Notes: generated by a model from the letters alone, not told the origin. DNA of 33,579 nucleotides from an uncultured bacterium (GCA_905215405.1 CAJMQE010000042.1:1-33579); one strand, 5' to 3'; shown: positions 1 to 8,037, numbered from the stretch's first letter. Numbers and translations: made by a program.

Positions 1-192
1 AAACACTGAACCGTTGCTAGCGGAATCGGTGATCCGATGAAGCGGAATTTGCATAAATACGCTTTTAACACATTTGTTATAAATAATTTATTTGTTACGA
101 ATATATTTCATATTTCTGACTATACTATGTGAGTAAGAAAAAGTTGGAAATGCAGGAAAAACCGCGGTTTCAGCGAGCAAAACCCGCGGGGG
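1..192. other. Upstream intergenic stretch with hairpins, no clear gene
   Basis: No convincing gene is seen. Reading from base 2 there is a 12-codon open stretch ending in TGA at 38-40, which could be the tail of a gene cut off by the window edge, but nothing supports this. A GC-rich imperfect hairpin (CCGCGG at 162-167 with CCGCGG at 184-189) stands just before the promoter of the next gene. Several TGTTA-type motifs occur at 75-98 but not with the spacing of a WalR box. Confidence 0.3.
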
Positions 193-221
193 TTGACAAA
201 AAATAGTAACTCTGTTACAAT
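193..221 (+). promoter_or_regulatory. Sigma-A promoter of the SleB-like hydrolase gene
   Basis: TTGACA at 193-198, a 17-base spacer, then TACAAT at 216-221. This is close to the housekeeping consensus and predicts a start near 228, giving a leader of about 150 nt. A small palindrome (GTAAC-TCT-GTTAC, 206-218) overlaps the -10 box and could be an operator half of the WalR type. Confidence 0.8.
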
Positions 222-235
222 GCTTGCGTAACGAA

Positions 236-252
236 TGTAACAATTCTGTAAC
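236..252 (+). promoter_or_regulatory. WalR (YycF)-type binding box
   Basis: TGTAAC, five bases, TGTAAC: an exact fit to the known WalR consensus TGTWAH-N5-TGTWAH. It lies about 8-25 bases after the predicted transcription start, where binding would more likely repress than activate this promoter. WalRK controls cell-wall hydrolases in Firmicutes, which fits the downstream gene. Binding itself is inferred. Confidence 0.65.
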
Positions 253-377
253 AATTAAGCAACACAATCATAAAATATATTAAATAGTATTTTAACAAAT
301 GTTACAGAGTCAAACAAACAGTATGTATAGCGCATGCGAATAAGTTTCATGCATGTGGTATATACAGGAGGTAATTT

Positions 378-1553
378 ATGAAACTTAAAAGTAGAAAGGC
401 ATCAGCTTATCTTGGCGCAGCCTGTGTGTTCTTTATCACACCGTTCCTGCCAACGACAATTGGTGCAAGTACTACTAATGAGGTCATTGGAACATCCGCA
501 AATGTAGAAACAGACATGAAGACAGCTTCCTATGTGGAAAATCTCGTAGATACATTATCTGCAGGGGATGCCGCACAGGACAATACTCACAAAAGTATAT
601 TTGAGGGTAAAGCAGTAGCGATTGTTGATCCATACCTTGAAGTAATGACACAGCCGGACACAGAATCAGAAGTAGCTGGTAAGCTCTATGAGAACAGTAT
701 CGCGGATGTGATCGAGCAGAATGGTGAATGGACAAAAATCAGTTCTGGTAACCTGACAGGATTTGTAAAATCTGAAAAAATGTGCTTTGGTGAAGAAGCA
801 GAGGCTGTTGCGTCACTGAATACACAGATTAAAGCAAAAGCCGTTAATGACAGCGTGTCATTATACGCAACATATACAGATAATGCAGAAGTTGTTTCCA
901 CGTTATCTGAAGACAGTGATTTAGAACCGGTCAGTCAGATCGGTGATTATATTTCAGTAAAGAATACTGAAGGGGTCAGCGGATATGTGAAGAAAGATGA
1001 TGTCACAATTGACTATGGCTTCGATACAGGTATTACAGTAGCTGAAGAAACTGCAAAGAAAGAAGCAGAAGAAGCAGCGAAAAAAGCTGAGGAAGAGAAA
1101 GCGGCCCAGGAGGCAGCAAAGGCACAGGAAGCAAAAGCAGCGAAAACAGCTACAACACAGAGTTCAGCTGTTTCAAGTTCATCTGATGAGACATTCCTGT
1201 TAGCATGTATCATTGACTGGGAAGCAGGAAATGAACCATATGCTGGTAAGCTGGCAGTTGCAAACGTCGTACTCAACAGAGTAAGAAGTTCAGCATATCC
1301 TTCATCAATCTCAGGTGTTATTTATCAGAGAGGCCAGTTCAGTGGTGTTCTGGATGGCTCAGGAAATGTATCTTCAAGCTTTTCAGCAAGACTTGCAAGT
1401 GGTCCAACGAACAGTGGCTGTATGGAAGCTGCACAGGAAGCACTCTCAGGAGTGAATAACATTGGCAGCTATACATCATTCCTTGCAACTTATATTGCAA
1501 ACACTTCTGCGTATTCATCATACACAGTAATTGGAAATCATGTATTCCACTAA
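378..1553 (+). CDS. Secreted SleB-type cell-wall hydrolase with two SH3-like domains
   Basis: Predicted extracellular peptidoglycan hydrolase of 391 residues. An N-terminal signal peptide (about 1-30) is followed by two bacterial SH3-like wall-binding domains (about 77-135 and 148-210), an Ala/Glu/Lys-rich linker (about 222-262), and a C-terminal Hydrolase_2/SleB domain (about 275-391). That domain carries the family's EAGNEPYAGKLAVANVVLNR region, whose first Glu is the likely catalytic residue. Known SleB proteins cut spore cortex, but SH3-SleB fusions in Lachnospiraceae probably act on vegetative wall. Start ATG 378 has AGGAGG at 366-371. The gene is monocistronic, between its own promoter and a terminator; the WalR-type box suggests control by wall stress. 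Confidence 0.88.
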   Translation: MKLKSRKASAYLGAACVFFITPFLPTTIGASTTNEVIGTSANVETDMKTASYVENLVDTLSAGDAAQDNTHKSIFEGKAVAIVDPYLEVMTQPDTESEVAGKLYENSIADVIEQNGEWTKISSGNLTGFVKSEKMCFGEEAEAVASLNTQIKAKAVNDSVSLYATYTDNAEVVSTLSEDSDLEPVSQIGDYISVKNTEGVSGYVKKDDVTIDYGFDTGITVAEETAKKEAEEAAKKAEEEKAAQEAAKAQEAKAAKTATTQSSAVSSSSDETFLLACIIDWEAGNEPYAGKLAVANVVLNRVRSSAYPSSISGVIYQRGQFSGVLDGSGNVSSSFSARLASGPTNSGCMEAAQEALSGVNNIGSYTSFLATYIANTSAYSSYTVIGNHVFH

Positions 1554-1599
1554 AATTTACAGGCAACAAGGTACGTGGTGCATGTGATTACCACACATA

Positions 1600-1649
1600 A
1601 AAAAATGCTTTTACCAACTGGGAAAACCGGTGGGTGAAAGCATTTTTTT
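1600..1649 (+). terminator. Intrinsic terminator after the hydrolase gene
   Basis: AAAATGCTTT-ACC pairs with GGT-AAAGCATTTT and is followed by a run of seven T. The A-run on the other side means it could also work in reverse. Confidence 0.85.
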
Positions 1650-1685
1650 AGTTCTAAATGCCTAGTCCAGACCGGCGGAATTGCC

Positions 1686-1714
1686 TTGTAATTTCATAAA
1701 AAGTGCGCTACAAT
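1686..1714 (+). promoter_or_regulatory. Promoter of the NfeD-SPFH operon
   Basis: TTGTAA at 1686-1691, a 17-base spacer and TACAAT at 1709-1714. The predicted start is near 1720, just before the ribosome-binding site AAGGAGG at 1730-1736. Because of this, the ATG-like start at 1681 cannot be used. Confidence 0.6.
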
Positions 1715-1743
1715 TATGGAATACTACTGAAGGAGGTAAATTG

Positions 1744-2181
1744 ATGGAAGCAATAGTATGGCTTGTTATATTTGCATTGCTGGTAATTATTGAGATCATA
1801 ACACTAGGCCTGACTACGCTCTGGTTCGCAACCGGTGCACTTGTTGCATTTCTTGTAACATTTGTCGGTGGACCAATCTGGCTGCAGGTTATTTTGTTCC
1901 TTGTCGTGTCGATCATAATGTTATGTTTTACAAGACCAGTTGCGCAAAGATATATCAATCAGAATGTGATGAAGACAAATGTAGACAGCCTGATCGGCCA
2001 GACAGCCAAGGTAACAGTTGGAATTGATAATATCAATTGTGAAGGCTATGCTATACTTAATGGTCAGGAATGGACTGCAAGAGCTGAAAATGACGATGAC
2101 AGGATTCCGGCTGATACACTTGTTACAGTCAAAGCAATATCAGGAGTAAAATTAATTGTATCCAGAAAAGAGGAGGAGTAA
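1744..2181 (+). CDS. NfeD-family short membrane protein
   Basis: 145 residues from ATG 1744, chosen because AAGGAGG lies 7 bases upstream and the promoter lies after the longer possible start. Three hydrophobic helices fill about residues 1-75 and are followed by a small beta-rich NfeD/OB-fold domain (about 80-145), beginning near the DSLIGQTAKV motif typical of the family. It ends three bases before an SPFH gene. NfeD-SPFH pairs are a well-known conserved operon thought to organise membrane microdomains and protein quality control. No serine-protease domain is present, so this is the short (NfeD1b-like) form. Exact function is not established. Confidence 0.85.
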   Translation: MEAIVWLVIFALLVIIEIITLGLTTLWFATGALVAFLVTFVGGPIWLQVILFLVVSIIMLCFTRPVAQRYINQNVMKTNVDSLIGQTAKVTVGIDNINCEGYAILNGQEWTARAENDDDRIPADTLVTVKAISGVKLIVSRKEEE

Positions 2182-2184
2182 ATA

Positions 2185-3105
2185 ATGCAGGCAATTGCGA
2201 TTATTATTTTATTTGTTTTAATTTTGGTGATCATTGCATCATCAATCAAAATTGTTCCACAGGCGAGAGCAATCGTACTGGAAAGACTTGGTGCTTACAA
2301 GGCAACATGGGGCGTAGGTGTACATTTTAAGATCCCATTTCTTGAACGAGTAGCAAAAAACGTTGTTTTAAAGGAGCAGGTAGTTGATTTCGCACCACAG
2401 CCAGTTATCACAAAGGATAACGTTACAATGAGAATCGATACCGTTCTTTTCTTCCAGATCACAGATCCAAAGTTATATGCTTATGGTGTTGAAAATCCAA
2501 TTATGGCTATCGAAAATTTGACAGCTACAACACTGAGAAATATCATTGGTGATCTTGAACTCGATGAAACACTGACATCTCGTGAAACAATCAACTCAAA
2601 GATGAGAGAATCTCTTGATGTTGCAACTGATCCATGGGGAATTAAAGTGAACCGTGTTGAATTAAAGAACATCATTCCACCAGCAGCTATTCAGGATGCC
2701 ATGGAGAAACAGATGAAGGCAGAACGTGAAAAACGAGAAGCTGTCCTGATCGCAGAAGGTGAAAAGAAATCAGCAGTCCTGAGTGCGGAAGGTAGAAAAG
2801 AAGCTGCCATTCTTGACGCAGAAGCTGAGAAGAGAGCTGCTATTCTGAGAGCGGAAGCAAAGAAGGAAGCAACAATCAGAGAAGCAGAAGGTCAGGCAGA
2901 AGCTATTCTTGCTGTGCAGAAAGCAAATGCAGAAGGTATTCGTCTGATCAACGAATCAAATCCTGGAGAAGCTGTTATTAAGATCAAGAGTCTGGAAGCA
3001 TTCTCTAAAGCAGCTGATGGAAAGGCAACAAAGATCATTATTCCATCAGAAATCCAGAACTTTGCAGGAATTGTAAAGTCCATTACAGAAGTAGCACATG
3101 ACTGA
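2185..3105 (+). CDS. SPFH/Band 7 (stomatin/QmcA-like) membrane protein
   Basis: 306 residues: one N-terminal membrane anchor (about 1-22), an SPFH/Band 7 domain (about 23-180), a long Ala/Glu/Lys/Arg coiled coil (about 180-255) with repeated AEGxKxAA units, and a C-terminal oligomerisation tail. The signatures QARAIVLERLGAYKATW and DVATDPWGIKVNRVELKNI are diagnostic of stomatin/QmcA relatives. These proteins form large ring assemblies at the membrane and usually pair with NfeD, the gene directly upstream. The start has GAGGAGG about 8 bases ahead and is probably translated from the same transcript. Role in microdomain organisation is inferred from the family. Confidence 0.9.
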   Translation: MQAIAIIILFVLILVIIASSIKIVPQARAIVLERLGAYKATWGVGVHFKIPFLERVAKNVVLKEQVVDFAPQPVITKDNVTMRIDTVLFFQITDPKLYAYGVENPIMAIENLTATTLRNIIGDLELDETLTSRETINSKMRESLDVATDPWGIKVNRVELKNIIPPAAIQDAMEKQMKAEREKREAVLIAEGEKKSAVLSAEGRKEAAILDAEAEKRAAILRAEAKKEATIREAEGQAEAILAVQKANAEGIRLINESNPGEAVIKIKSLEAFSKAADGKATKIIIPSEIQNFAGIVKSITEVAHD

Positions 3106-3225
3106 TCATATGCCACAATGATAGAAAATTAAAACTAAAATAAAATCTGATTAGAATCAGAAAATAAATAATAACCGAAGTTCGCTTCAATCAATTTATC
3201 ATCAGAATAGAATCGTGAGTCAATG

Positions 3226-3273
3226 AAAAGCTCTGTGCCGTTGTATCCATCATGCAGCGGAACGGAGCTTTTT
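3226..3273 (+). terminator. Intrinsic terminator after the NfeD-SPFH operon
   Basis: AAAAGCTC-GT-CCGTTG pairs with CAGCGG-AC-GAGCTTTTT across a short loop and ends in T5. Confidence 0.8.
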
Positions 3274-3318
3274 GTATTGCGAGAGACTTTTAGACGAATA
3301 ACCGCCAATGTGAATAAA

Positions 3319-3357
3319 ATATGTATAAATACATTAATTATAGTATAAATATGCATT
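3319..3357 (+). promoter_or_regulatory. Two ArgR-like operator boxes upstream of argF
   Basis: Two similar AT-rich near-palindromes, ATGTATAAATACAT (3321-3334) and TAGTATAAATATGC (3341-3354), have centres about 20 bp apart, roughly two helical turns. Tandem boxes of about 18 bp are typical of ArgR, the arginine repressor. They lie just upstream of the argF promoter. Assignment rests on spacing, composition and the gene controlled; no binding evidence. Confidence 0.5.
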
Positions 3358-3363
3358 TGTGTA

Positions 3364-3392
3364 TTGACATTTTGAGATTTGCAGAGTAAAGT
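3364..3392 (+). promoter_or_regulatory. argF promoter
   Basis: TTGACA at 3364-3369, 17 bases, TAAAGT at 3387-3392. The predicted start near 3399 rules out the upstream possible translation start at 3379 and supports ATG 3472. Confidence 0.65.
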
Positions 3393-3471
3393 TATAGATA
3401 ACTTAATGAATTATTATACAATTAATGGGATGCAGACAGCTGTTTTCGTGTGCTGCGGAATGGAGGATATT

Positions 3472-4464
3472 ATGAATTTAAAAGGACGTCATTTTTTAAC
3501 ATTAAAAGATTTTACACCTGAGGAGATTACATATTTACTGGACTTATCCGCTGAACTGAAGAAGAAAAAGAAAGATGGAGTTGTAGAACAGAAGCTCCTT
3601 GGCAAAAACGTTGCACTGATTTTTGAGAAAACAAGCACGAGAACACGCTGTTCATTTGAAGTTGCTGCACATGATCTTGGCATGGGAGTAACTTACCTGG
3701 ATCCTAAAGGTTCACAGATCGGTAAGAAGGAGAGCATTGCAGACACAGCAAGAGTGTTGGGAAGAATGTTTGAAGGAATTGAATATCGTGGATTTGGCCA
3801 GGAGATCGTTGAGGAACTGGCGAAACACGCAGGGGTTCCAGTGTGGAATGGTCTGACCAATGAATATCATCCAACACAGATGCTTGCAGATATGCTGACA
3901 ATTCGTGAGAAATTTGGAAAATTAAAAGGAATTAAGCTTGTATATATGGGCGATGCAAGATATAATATGGGTAATTCATGGATGGTTGCATGTGCTAAAA
4001 TGGGAATTGATTTTACAGCATGTGCACCAAAAGAATATTTCCCAGCCAAAGAGCTTGTTGCTCAGTGTGAAGAATGGGCAAAGGAAAGTGGAGCAACGAT
4101 TACGCTGTCTGAAGATGTACAGGAAGCAACAAAGAACGCGGATGTCATCTATACGGATGTTTGGGTCTCAATGGGAGAGCCGGAAGAAGTGTGGGCAGAA
4201 CGAATCAAGGCACTTAGTCCTTACCAGGTAAATGCAACTGTTATGAAAAATGCAGCAGATACAGCAATTTTTATGCATTGCCTTCCATCCTTCCATGATC
4301 TGAAGACAACAACGGGAAAACAGATCCATGACAAGTTCGGTCTCGATGAGATGGAATGTACGGATGAAGTCTTTGAATCTGCACAGTCAGTTGTCTTTGA
4401 TGAGGCCGAGAACAGGATGCATACAATTAAGGCGGTTATGGCTGCTACACTTGGTGCATACTAA
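3472..4464 (+). CDS. argF: Ornithine carbamoyltransferase
   Basis: 330 residues from ATG 3472 (GGAGG a few bases upstream), matching the usual family length. It joins carbamoyl phosphate to ornithine to make citrulline in arginine synthesis, in the cytoplasm as a trimer. Visible motifs: the carbamoyl-phosphate loop STRTR near residue 50, HPTQMLAD near 130, the SMG loop, and HCLPSFHD near 268, which carries the ornithine-binding Cys region. The HCLP-FHD form is also seen in catabolic ArcB enzymes, but no arcA or arcC is nearby and the ArgR-like operators point to biosynthesis. Monocistronic here. Confidence 0.9.
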   Translation: MNLKGRHFLTLKDFTPEEITYLLDLSAELKKKKKDGVVEQKLLGKNVALIFEKTSTRTRCSFEVAAHDLGMGVTYLDPKGSQIGKKESIADTARVLGRMFEGIEYRGFGQEIVEELAKHAGVPVWNGLTNEYHPTQMLADMLTIREKFGKLKGIKLVYMGDARYNMGNSWMVACAKMGIDFTACAPKEYFPAKELVAQCEEWAKESGATITLSEDVQEATKNADVIYTDVWVSMGEPEEVWAERIKALSPYQVNATVMKNAADTAIFMHCLPSFHDLKTTTGKQIHDKFGLDEMECTDEVFESAQSVVFDEAENRMHTIKAVMAATLGAY

Positions 4465-4466
4465 AG

Positions 4467-4494
4467 TTGCAGTATTGTAACACACTGTTATAAT
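4467..4494 (+). promoter_or_regulatory. Promoter with extended -10 for the small membrane protein gene
   Basis: TTGCAG at 4467-4472, 16 bases, TATAAT at 4489-4494, with TG at the extended -10 position. It starts immediately after the argF stop codon. Confidence 0.6.
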
Positions 4495-4530
4495 ATGAGT
4501 ATCTAGCTGACGGCAGAAGGAAGTAAAAAA

Positions 4531-4815
4531 ATGTATTTTTCAACAAATGGTTCTTATCGTAAGACAAGGATGACAATTGACTTTGCAAATATTATTCTGA
4601 CAGTTGCGATTGTCGTGATGTTTGTAGTTGCTTTATTTATTCACGAAATCAGTGATAAATTATATCCAGGAATCTTTTTATGTGGAGCTGCGATGAATGC
4701 TTTATCAGCATTTAAGAATTTTATTAACGGGAATCGTCTTGCAACGATCCTGCTCGTAATTGTAGCAATCTTACTGGTCATTCTTTCGATTTTCTGCATA
4801 GGCGTAGCAAGATAG
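4531..4815 (+). CDS. Small membrane protein of unknown function
   Basis: 94 residues, not recognised. After a polar N-terminus (SYRKTRMT) come three predicted hydrophobic helices: about 17-40, 48-60 (weaker), and 72-92. It has a GAAGGAAG ribosome-binding site and its own promoter just downstream of argF. Its size and layout resemble small conserved integral-membrane proteins of Lachnospiraceae, but no function can be read from the sequence. Confidence 0.65.
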   Translation: MYFSTNGSYRKTRMTIDFANIILTVAIVVMFVVALFIHEISDKLYPGIFLCGAAMNALSAFKNFINGNRLATILLVIVAILLVILSIFCIGVAR

Positions 4816-4886
4816 ATAATACTGGCACAAGATGGTGAATCCGGCAGTGAATGTAAGTATCATATCAAAATTGAAGCACGAGTACA

Positions 4887-5019
4887 GCACGGTAGAACGG
4901 GTGCAGCACGGTGAAACAGGTGCAGCACGGTGAAACGGGTGCAATACGGTGAAACAGGTACAGTACGGTGCAATGAGTGCAGCACGGTAGAACGAGTGCA
5001 GCACGGTAGAACGAGTGCA
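4887..5019. repeat. 19-bp tandem repeat, seven full copies
   Basis: Seven direct copies of a 19-bp unit with consensus GCACGGTGAAACRGGTGCA follow each other without gaps, with partial copies on each side (about 4876-5026). Units 6 and 7 (4982-5000 and 5001-5019) are identical; the others differ at one to several sites. It fills most of the space between a small membrane-protein gene and birA. The period is not a multiple of three and no real gene runs through it, so it is not coding. It could be a variable-number repeat. Confidence 0.9.
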
Positions 5020-5120
5020 GTACGGTGTGCGTTGCAGTTGGAAGGTGACTGATAGCTCTGCGGAAAAGGCTGTAAAGCCAGGATTGACTTAAGAATTTGG
5101 CAGAAAGAGGATCGGAAATA

Positions 5121-6101
5121 TTGAAGACTAAGATTTTAAGAATGTTAAGAAATGCAGATGGGTACATATCTGGACAGGAAATGTGTGATCAGCTTGGTAT
5201 TTCCAGAACAGCTGTCTGGAAATGGATGAATCAGTTGAAACAGGAAGGATATGTGATTGAAGCAGTACAAAATAAAGGATATCACATTGAAGAATATCCG
5301 GATGTGATCACGGACGTTGAATTGGAAAGTATGATGAAGACAGAGGAAATCTGTCATAAAGTCATATATTTTGATGAAACAGATTCTACTAATAATCAGG
5401 CAAAAAAAGCGGCAGAAAATGGTGCTGAGCAAGGAACACTGGTCGTAGCAGAAGTACAGGATGGTGGTCGTGGAAGAAGAGGCAGACAGTGGCTTTCGCC
5501 AAGAAAGAGTGGAATCTGGATGTCATTGATCCTTCGTCCTGAGATAGCCCCTTATTGTGCGTCAATGCTGACACTGGTGGCTGCAATGGCTGTTGCAAAG
5601 GCCATTCAACAGACAACAGGTGAAAACTGCAGCATAAAATGGCCAAACGATATTGTCATGAACAACAAAAAGATCTGTGGAATACTGACAGAGATGAGCG
5701 CAGAACCTGATGTAGTCAATTATGTGGTTGTTGGAATTGGAATCAATGTTAATACTACGGTGTTTGATGAGTCTATTAGGGATATGGCTTCCTCGTTACT
5801 GGTCGAGACAAAGCAGCAGGTAAAAAGAAGTACGCTGATAGAAGCATTTGCTGAATATTTTGAACAATACTATCAAAGGTTCCTGAAAACAGAGGACCTG
5901 AGTGCACTGGTCGATGAATATAATGCACTTCTGATCAACGCAGGCAGACAGGTAAAGATTTCCGATGCAAAAGAAACATTTACTGCAAAGGCAATTGGCA
6001 TCGATCATACGGGAGAACTGCTTGTGGAAAAAGAAGATGGATCTATGGAAAAGATCATAGCTGGTGAAGTTTCGGTACGTGGTCTGTATGGATATGTGTA
6101 G
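5121..6101 (+). CDS. birA: Bifunctional biotin-protein ligase / biotin operon repressor BirA
   Basis: About 326 residues from TTG 5121 (AAGAGG about 10 bases upstream); a TTG at 5097 would add eight residues but lacks a binding site. It activates biotin to biotinyl-AMP and attaches it to carboxylase carrier domains; with the corepressor it binds DNA. Domains: N-terminal winged helix (about 5-60, LGISRTAVWKWMNQL as recognition region), central ligase (about 75-260) with the ATP/biotin loop GRGRRGRQW and the KWPNDI motif, and a C-terminal SH3-like domain (about 270-325). Length matches the two-domain bacterial BirA (about 320-325). No biotin genes are in the window. Confidence 0.9.
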   Translation: MKTKILRMLRNADGYISGQEMCDQLGISRTAVWKWMNQLKQEGYVIEAVQNKGYHIEEYPDVITDVELESMMKTEEICHKVIYFDETDSTNNQAKKAAENGAEQGTLVVAEVQDGGRGRRGRQWLSPRKSGIWMSLILRPEIAPYCASMLTLVAAMAVAKAIQQTTGENCSIKWPNDIVMNNKKICGILTEMSAEPDVVNYVVVGIGINVNTTVFDESIRDMASSLLVETKQQVKRSTLIEAFAEYFEQYYQRFLKTEDLSALVDEYNALLINAGRQVKISDAKETFTAKAIGIDHTGELLVEKEDGSMEKIIAGEVSVRGLYGYV

Positions 6102-6172
6102 GGCCGGAATTATAGAGCAAAGATAAAACAGATCGGACATCGTTGTTATGTGTAGCATTTTGCAGGATATCA

Positions 6173-6181
6173 TGTTATAAT
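6173..6181 (+). promoter_or_regulatory. Extended -10 promoter for the DUF6145-like/dus operon
   Basis: TGT-TATAAT is an exact extended -10 element; no good -35 is seen. It lies about 145 bases before the first gene of the two-gene operon. Confidence 0.45.
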
Positions 6182-6325
6182 ATCGTTTACCTGGTGTATC
6201 GTGGAATATGGGTATCATATAGAAAATGGGAAATATATGGGATATAGGAATATGGATTTCACAAGAAAAATGATACGATGGAATAAGGTACAAGGTCAGA
6301 ACTGTCCGCGACAGGAAAGAATGGA

Positions 6326-6697
6326 GTGAACGATTTTATGTTTGATGAAAAGCAGGTATTATGTGCTTCAAGTGCATACGAAAAGAAGTTTTATTTTAAT
6401 GATGAATTTTCATCTCTGCCACAGGATGTCAAAGATGAATTAAAGATAATGTGTGTGTTATTTACAGAGGAAGTTGGAGGAATTCTGACACTCGAATATG
6501 ATGAAGATGGCAATCTCTTGTTGACAACTGAGGCAGATGATGGCGATCTTCTCTATGATGAAATCGCTTGTGGACTGAAAATTAAGCAGATCCAGAAAGA
6601 TAAAGAAGAGCTTCTTGAAAATCTTGAACTGTTCTATAAAGTTTTCGTTCTGGGCGAAGATATTGAGGAACACAAAACGGGTAAAGACGAGGAATAG
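6326..6697 (+). CDS. Small acidic protein upstream of dus (DUF6145-like)
   Basis: 123 residues from GTG 6326 (GGAAAG 7 bases upstream); ATG 6338 is an alternative. The protein is soluble and acidic, with no signal or membrane segment. The first half resembles a small alpha/beta fold (FTEEVGGILTLEYDEDGNL), and the C-terminal third is a charged helix. It ends four bases before the dihydrouridine synthase gene and is surely co-transcribed with it. I associate it with DUF6145 from memory of similar pairs in Lachnospiraceae; no function is known. Confidence 0.7.
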   Translation: MNDFMFDEKQVLCASSAYEKKFYFNDEFSSLPQDVKDELKIMCVLFTEEVGGILTLEYDEDGNLLLTTEADDGDLLYDEIACGLKIKQIQKDKEELLENLELFYKVFVLGEDIEEHKTGKDEE

Positions 6698-6700
6698 TAA

Positions 6701-7654
6701 TTGAAGATAGGAAATGTTAATATAGAGAACAACGTTATATTGGCACCAATGGCAGGAGTAACAGACCTGCCATTTCGTCTGTTATGCAAAGAACAGGGAT
6801 GTGGGATGCTATATACGGAAATGGTGAGTGCGAAGGCCATTTTATATAATAATAAAAATACCGAGGAATTGCTAAAAGTGACACCAGGTGAAAACCCGAT
6901 AGCCGTGCAGTTGTTTGGCTCGGACCCGCAGATTATGGCAGATATGGCAAAGAGACTGGAAGAACGTCCATTTGATACCATAGATGTCAATATGGGATGC
7001 CCGGTACCCAAAGTAGTCAACAACGGAGAGGGTTCTGCATTAATGAAGGATCCTGTCCTAGTCGGAAAAATTGTCAGCGCTATGGCTGATGCAATACAGA
7101 AGCCGGTAACCGTGAAAATAAGAAAAGGATTCAATGACAATCTGATCAATGCACCGGAAATTGCGCACGTGATCCAGGAATCTGGCGGGGCAGCAGTTGC
7201 AGTACATGGACGTACCAGAGAGGAATATTATACAGGACATGCAGACTGGGATATTATTCGTCAGGTCAAGGAAAGAGTGAAGATTCCAGTTATCGGAAAC
7301 GGGGATATCAATTGTGCACAAGATGCCATTGATATGATGGAACAGACGAAATGTGATGCAGTCATGATCGGACGTGGGGCAAGAGGTAACCCATGGATCT
7401 TTAATCAGGTGGGAACATTTTTAAAGACAGGAGAACTGCCTGCAAAACCAACACCGGAAGATGTGAAAAAGATGATTCTGCGTCATGCACAGCTGTTGAT
7501 TGAGTGCAAGGGTGCATATACCGGAATCAGGGAAATGAGAAAACATTTTGCATGGTATACGGCGGGGTATCCACATTCAGCGGCGCTCAGAAATGAAGTG
7601 AATTTGATCGAGAGTTACGAGGCACTGGAGGAAATGGTGCACAACCGCATGTAG
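6701..7654 (+). CDS. dus: tRNA-dihydrouridine synthase
   Basis: 317 residues, FMN-dependent TIM barrel that reduces uridine to dihydrouridine in tRNA D-loops. Visible motifs: LAPMAGVTDLPFR near the start (flavin binding), NMGCPVPKVVNNGEGSALM around residue 95 with the catalytic Cys, VHGRTREEYYTG, and IGRGARGNPWIF near 225 for phosphate binding. Start is TTG 6701, three bases after the upstream stop, with GAGGAA ahead. It is probably DusB-like, the usual Firmicute form, but the subtype is not certain. A terminator follows. Confidence 0.9.
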   Translation: MKIGNVNIENNVILAPMAGVTDLPFRLLCKEQGCGMLYTEMVSAKAILYNNKNTEELLKVTPGENPIAVQLFGSDPQIMADMAKRLEERPFDTIDVNMGCPVPKVVNNGEGSALMKDPVLVGKIVSAMADAIQKPVTVKIRKGFNDNLINAPEIAHVIQESGGAAVAVHGRTREEYYTGHADWDIIRQVKERVKIPVIGNGDINCAQDAIDMMEQTKCDAVMIGRGARGNPWIFNQVGTFLKTGELPAKPTPEDVKKMILRHAQLLIECKGAYTGIREMRKHFAWYTAGYPHSAALRNEVNLIESYEALEEMVHNRM

Positions 7655-7668
7655 AAGTTAGGCGGGGA

Positions 7669-7721
7669 GACGGACTTTGCAGGCTGCCGGTATGGGCCGG
7701 TGGCAGGCAGGGTCCGTTTTT
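7669..7721 (+). terminator. Intrinsic terminator after dus
   Basis: ACGGAC (7669-7674) pairs with GTCCGT (7711-7716), enclosing CTGCC/GGCAG pairing, and is followed by T6. It also forms the outer left part of the larger inverted repeat that follows. Confidence 0.75.
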
Positions 7722-7962
7722 TGCTTGCATAAAGAATTGGACGTTTCTAATAGCCGCTCCTTTTGATGAAGGACAAATCATAAACGGACAAAACTCCTCA
7801 TCCAATGCCCTTTTAAAGGGCATTGAATTCGTCAGACAGTTGTCCGTTTGTGATTAAGATCAAAAGGAGCCGCTATAAGAAATGTTTCCCAATTCTTTAT
7901 AAGCATAGAAAAATGCACCCTGCCTGCCACAGTCCCATAGACAACCTGCAGCCTGCAAAGTC
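7671..7962. repeat. Large imperfect inverted repeat (fold-back element)
   Basis: Two arms of about 145 bp mirror each other around base 7813. Perfectly matched blocks, left with right: 7671-7686/7947-7962 (16 bp), 7700-7712/7916-7928 (13 bp), 7728-7739/7888-7899 (12 bp), 7751-7766/7858-7873 (16 bp, one mismatch), 7781-7790/7839-7848 (10 bp), and the 11-bp tip 7802-7812/7814-7824. Differences between arms are mixed substitutions and small indels, suggesting an old duplication. No gene is inside. It separates dus from the transporter gene. Confidence 0.9.
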
Positions 7963-8037
7963 CTGTTTTACGGCTGGTTGGAGGTGCATGAGACGCAGCA
8001 GGCGGCACCGCAGGTGCCACCGACTGCTCACGTGCGC

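Noticed and set aside
3938..4231. Plus-strand frame inside argF
   Set aside because: A shadow frame within a strongly supported enzyme gene.
4771..5167. Minus-strand open frames over the 19-bp repeat reading CCT..FTVLHPFYRAA repeats
   Set aside because: They exist in several frames because the 19-bp unit has few stops; no ribosome-binding site and overlap with birA. The repeat is DNA-level.
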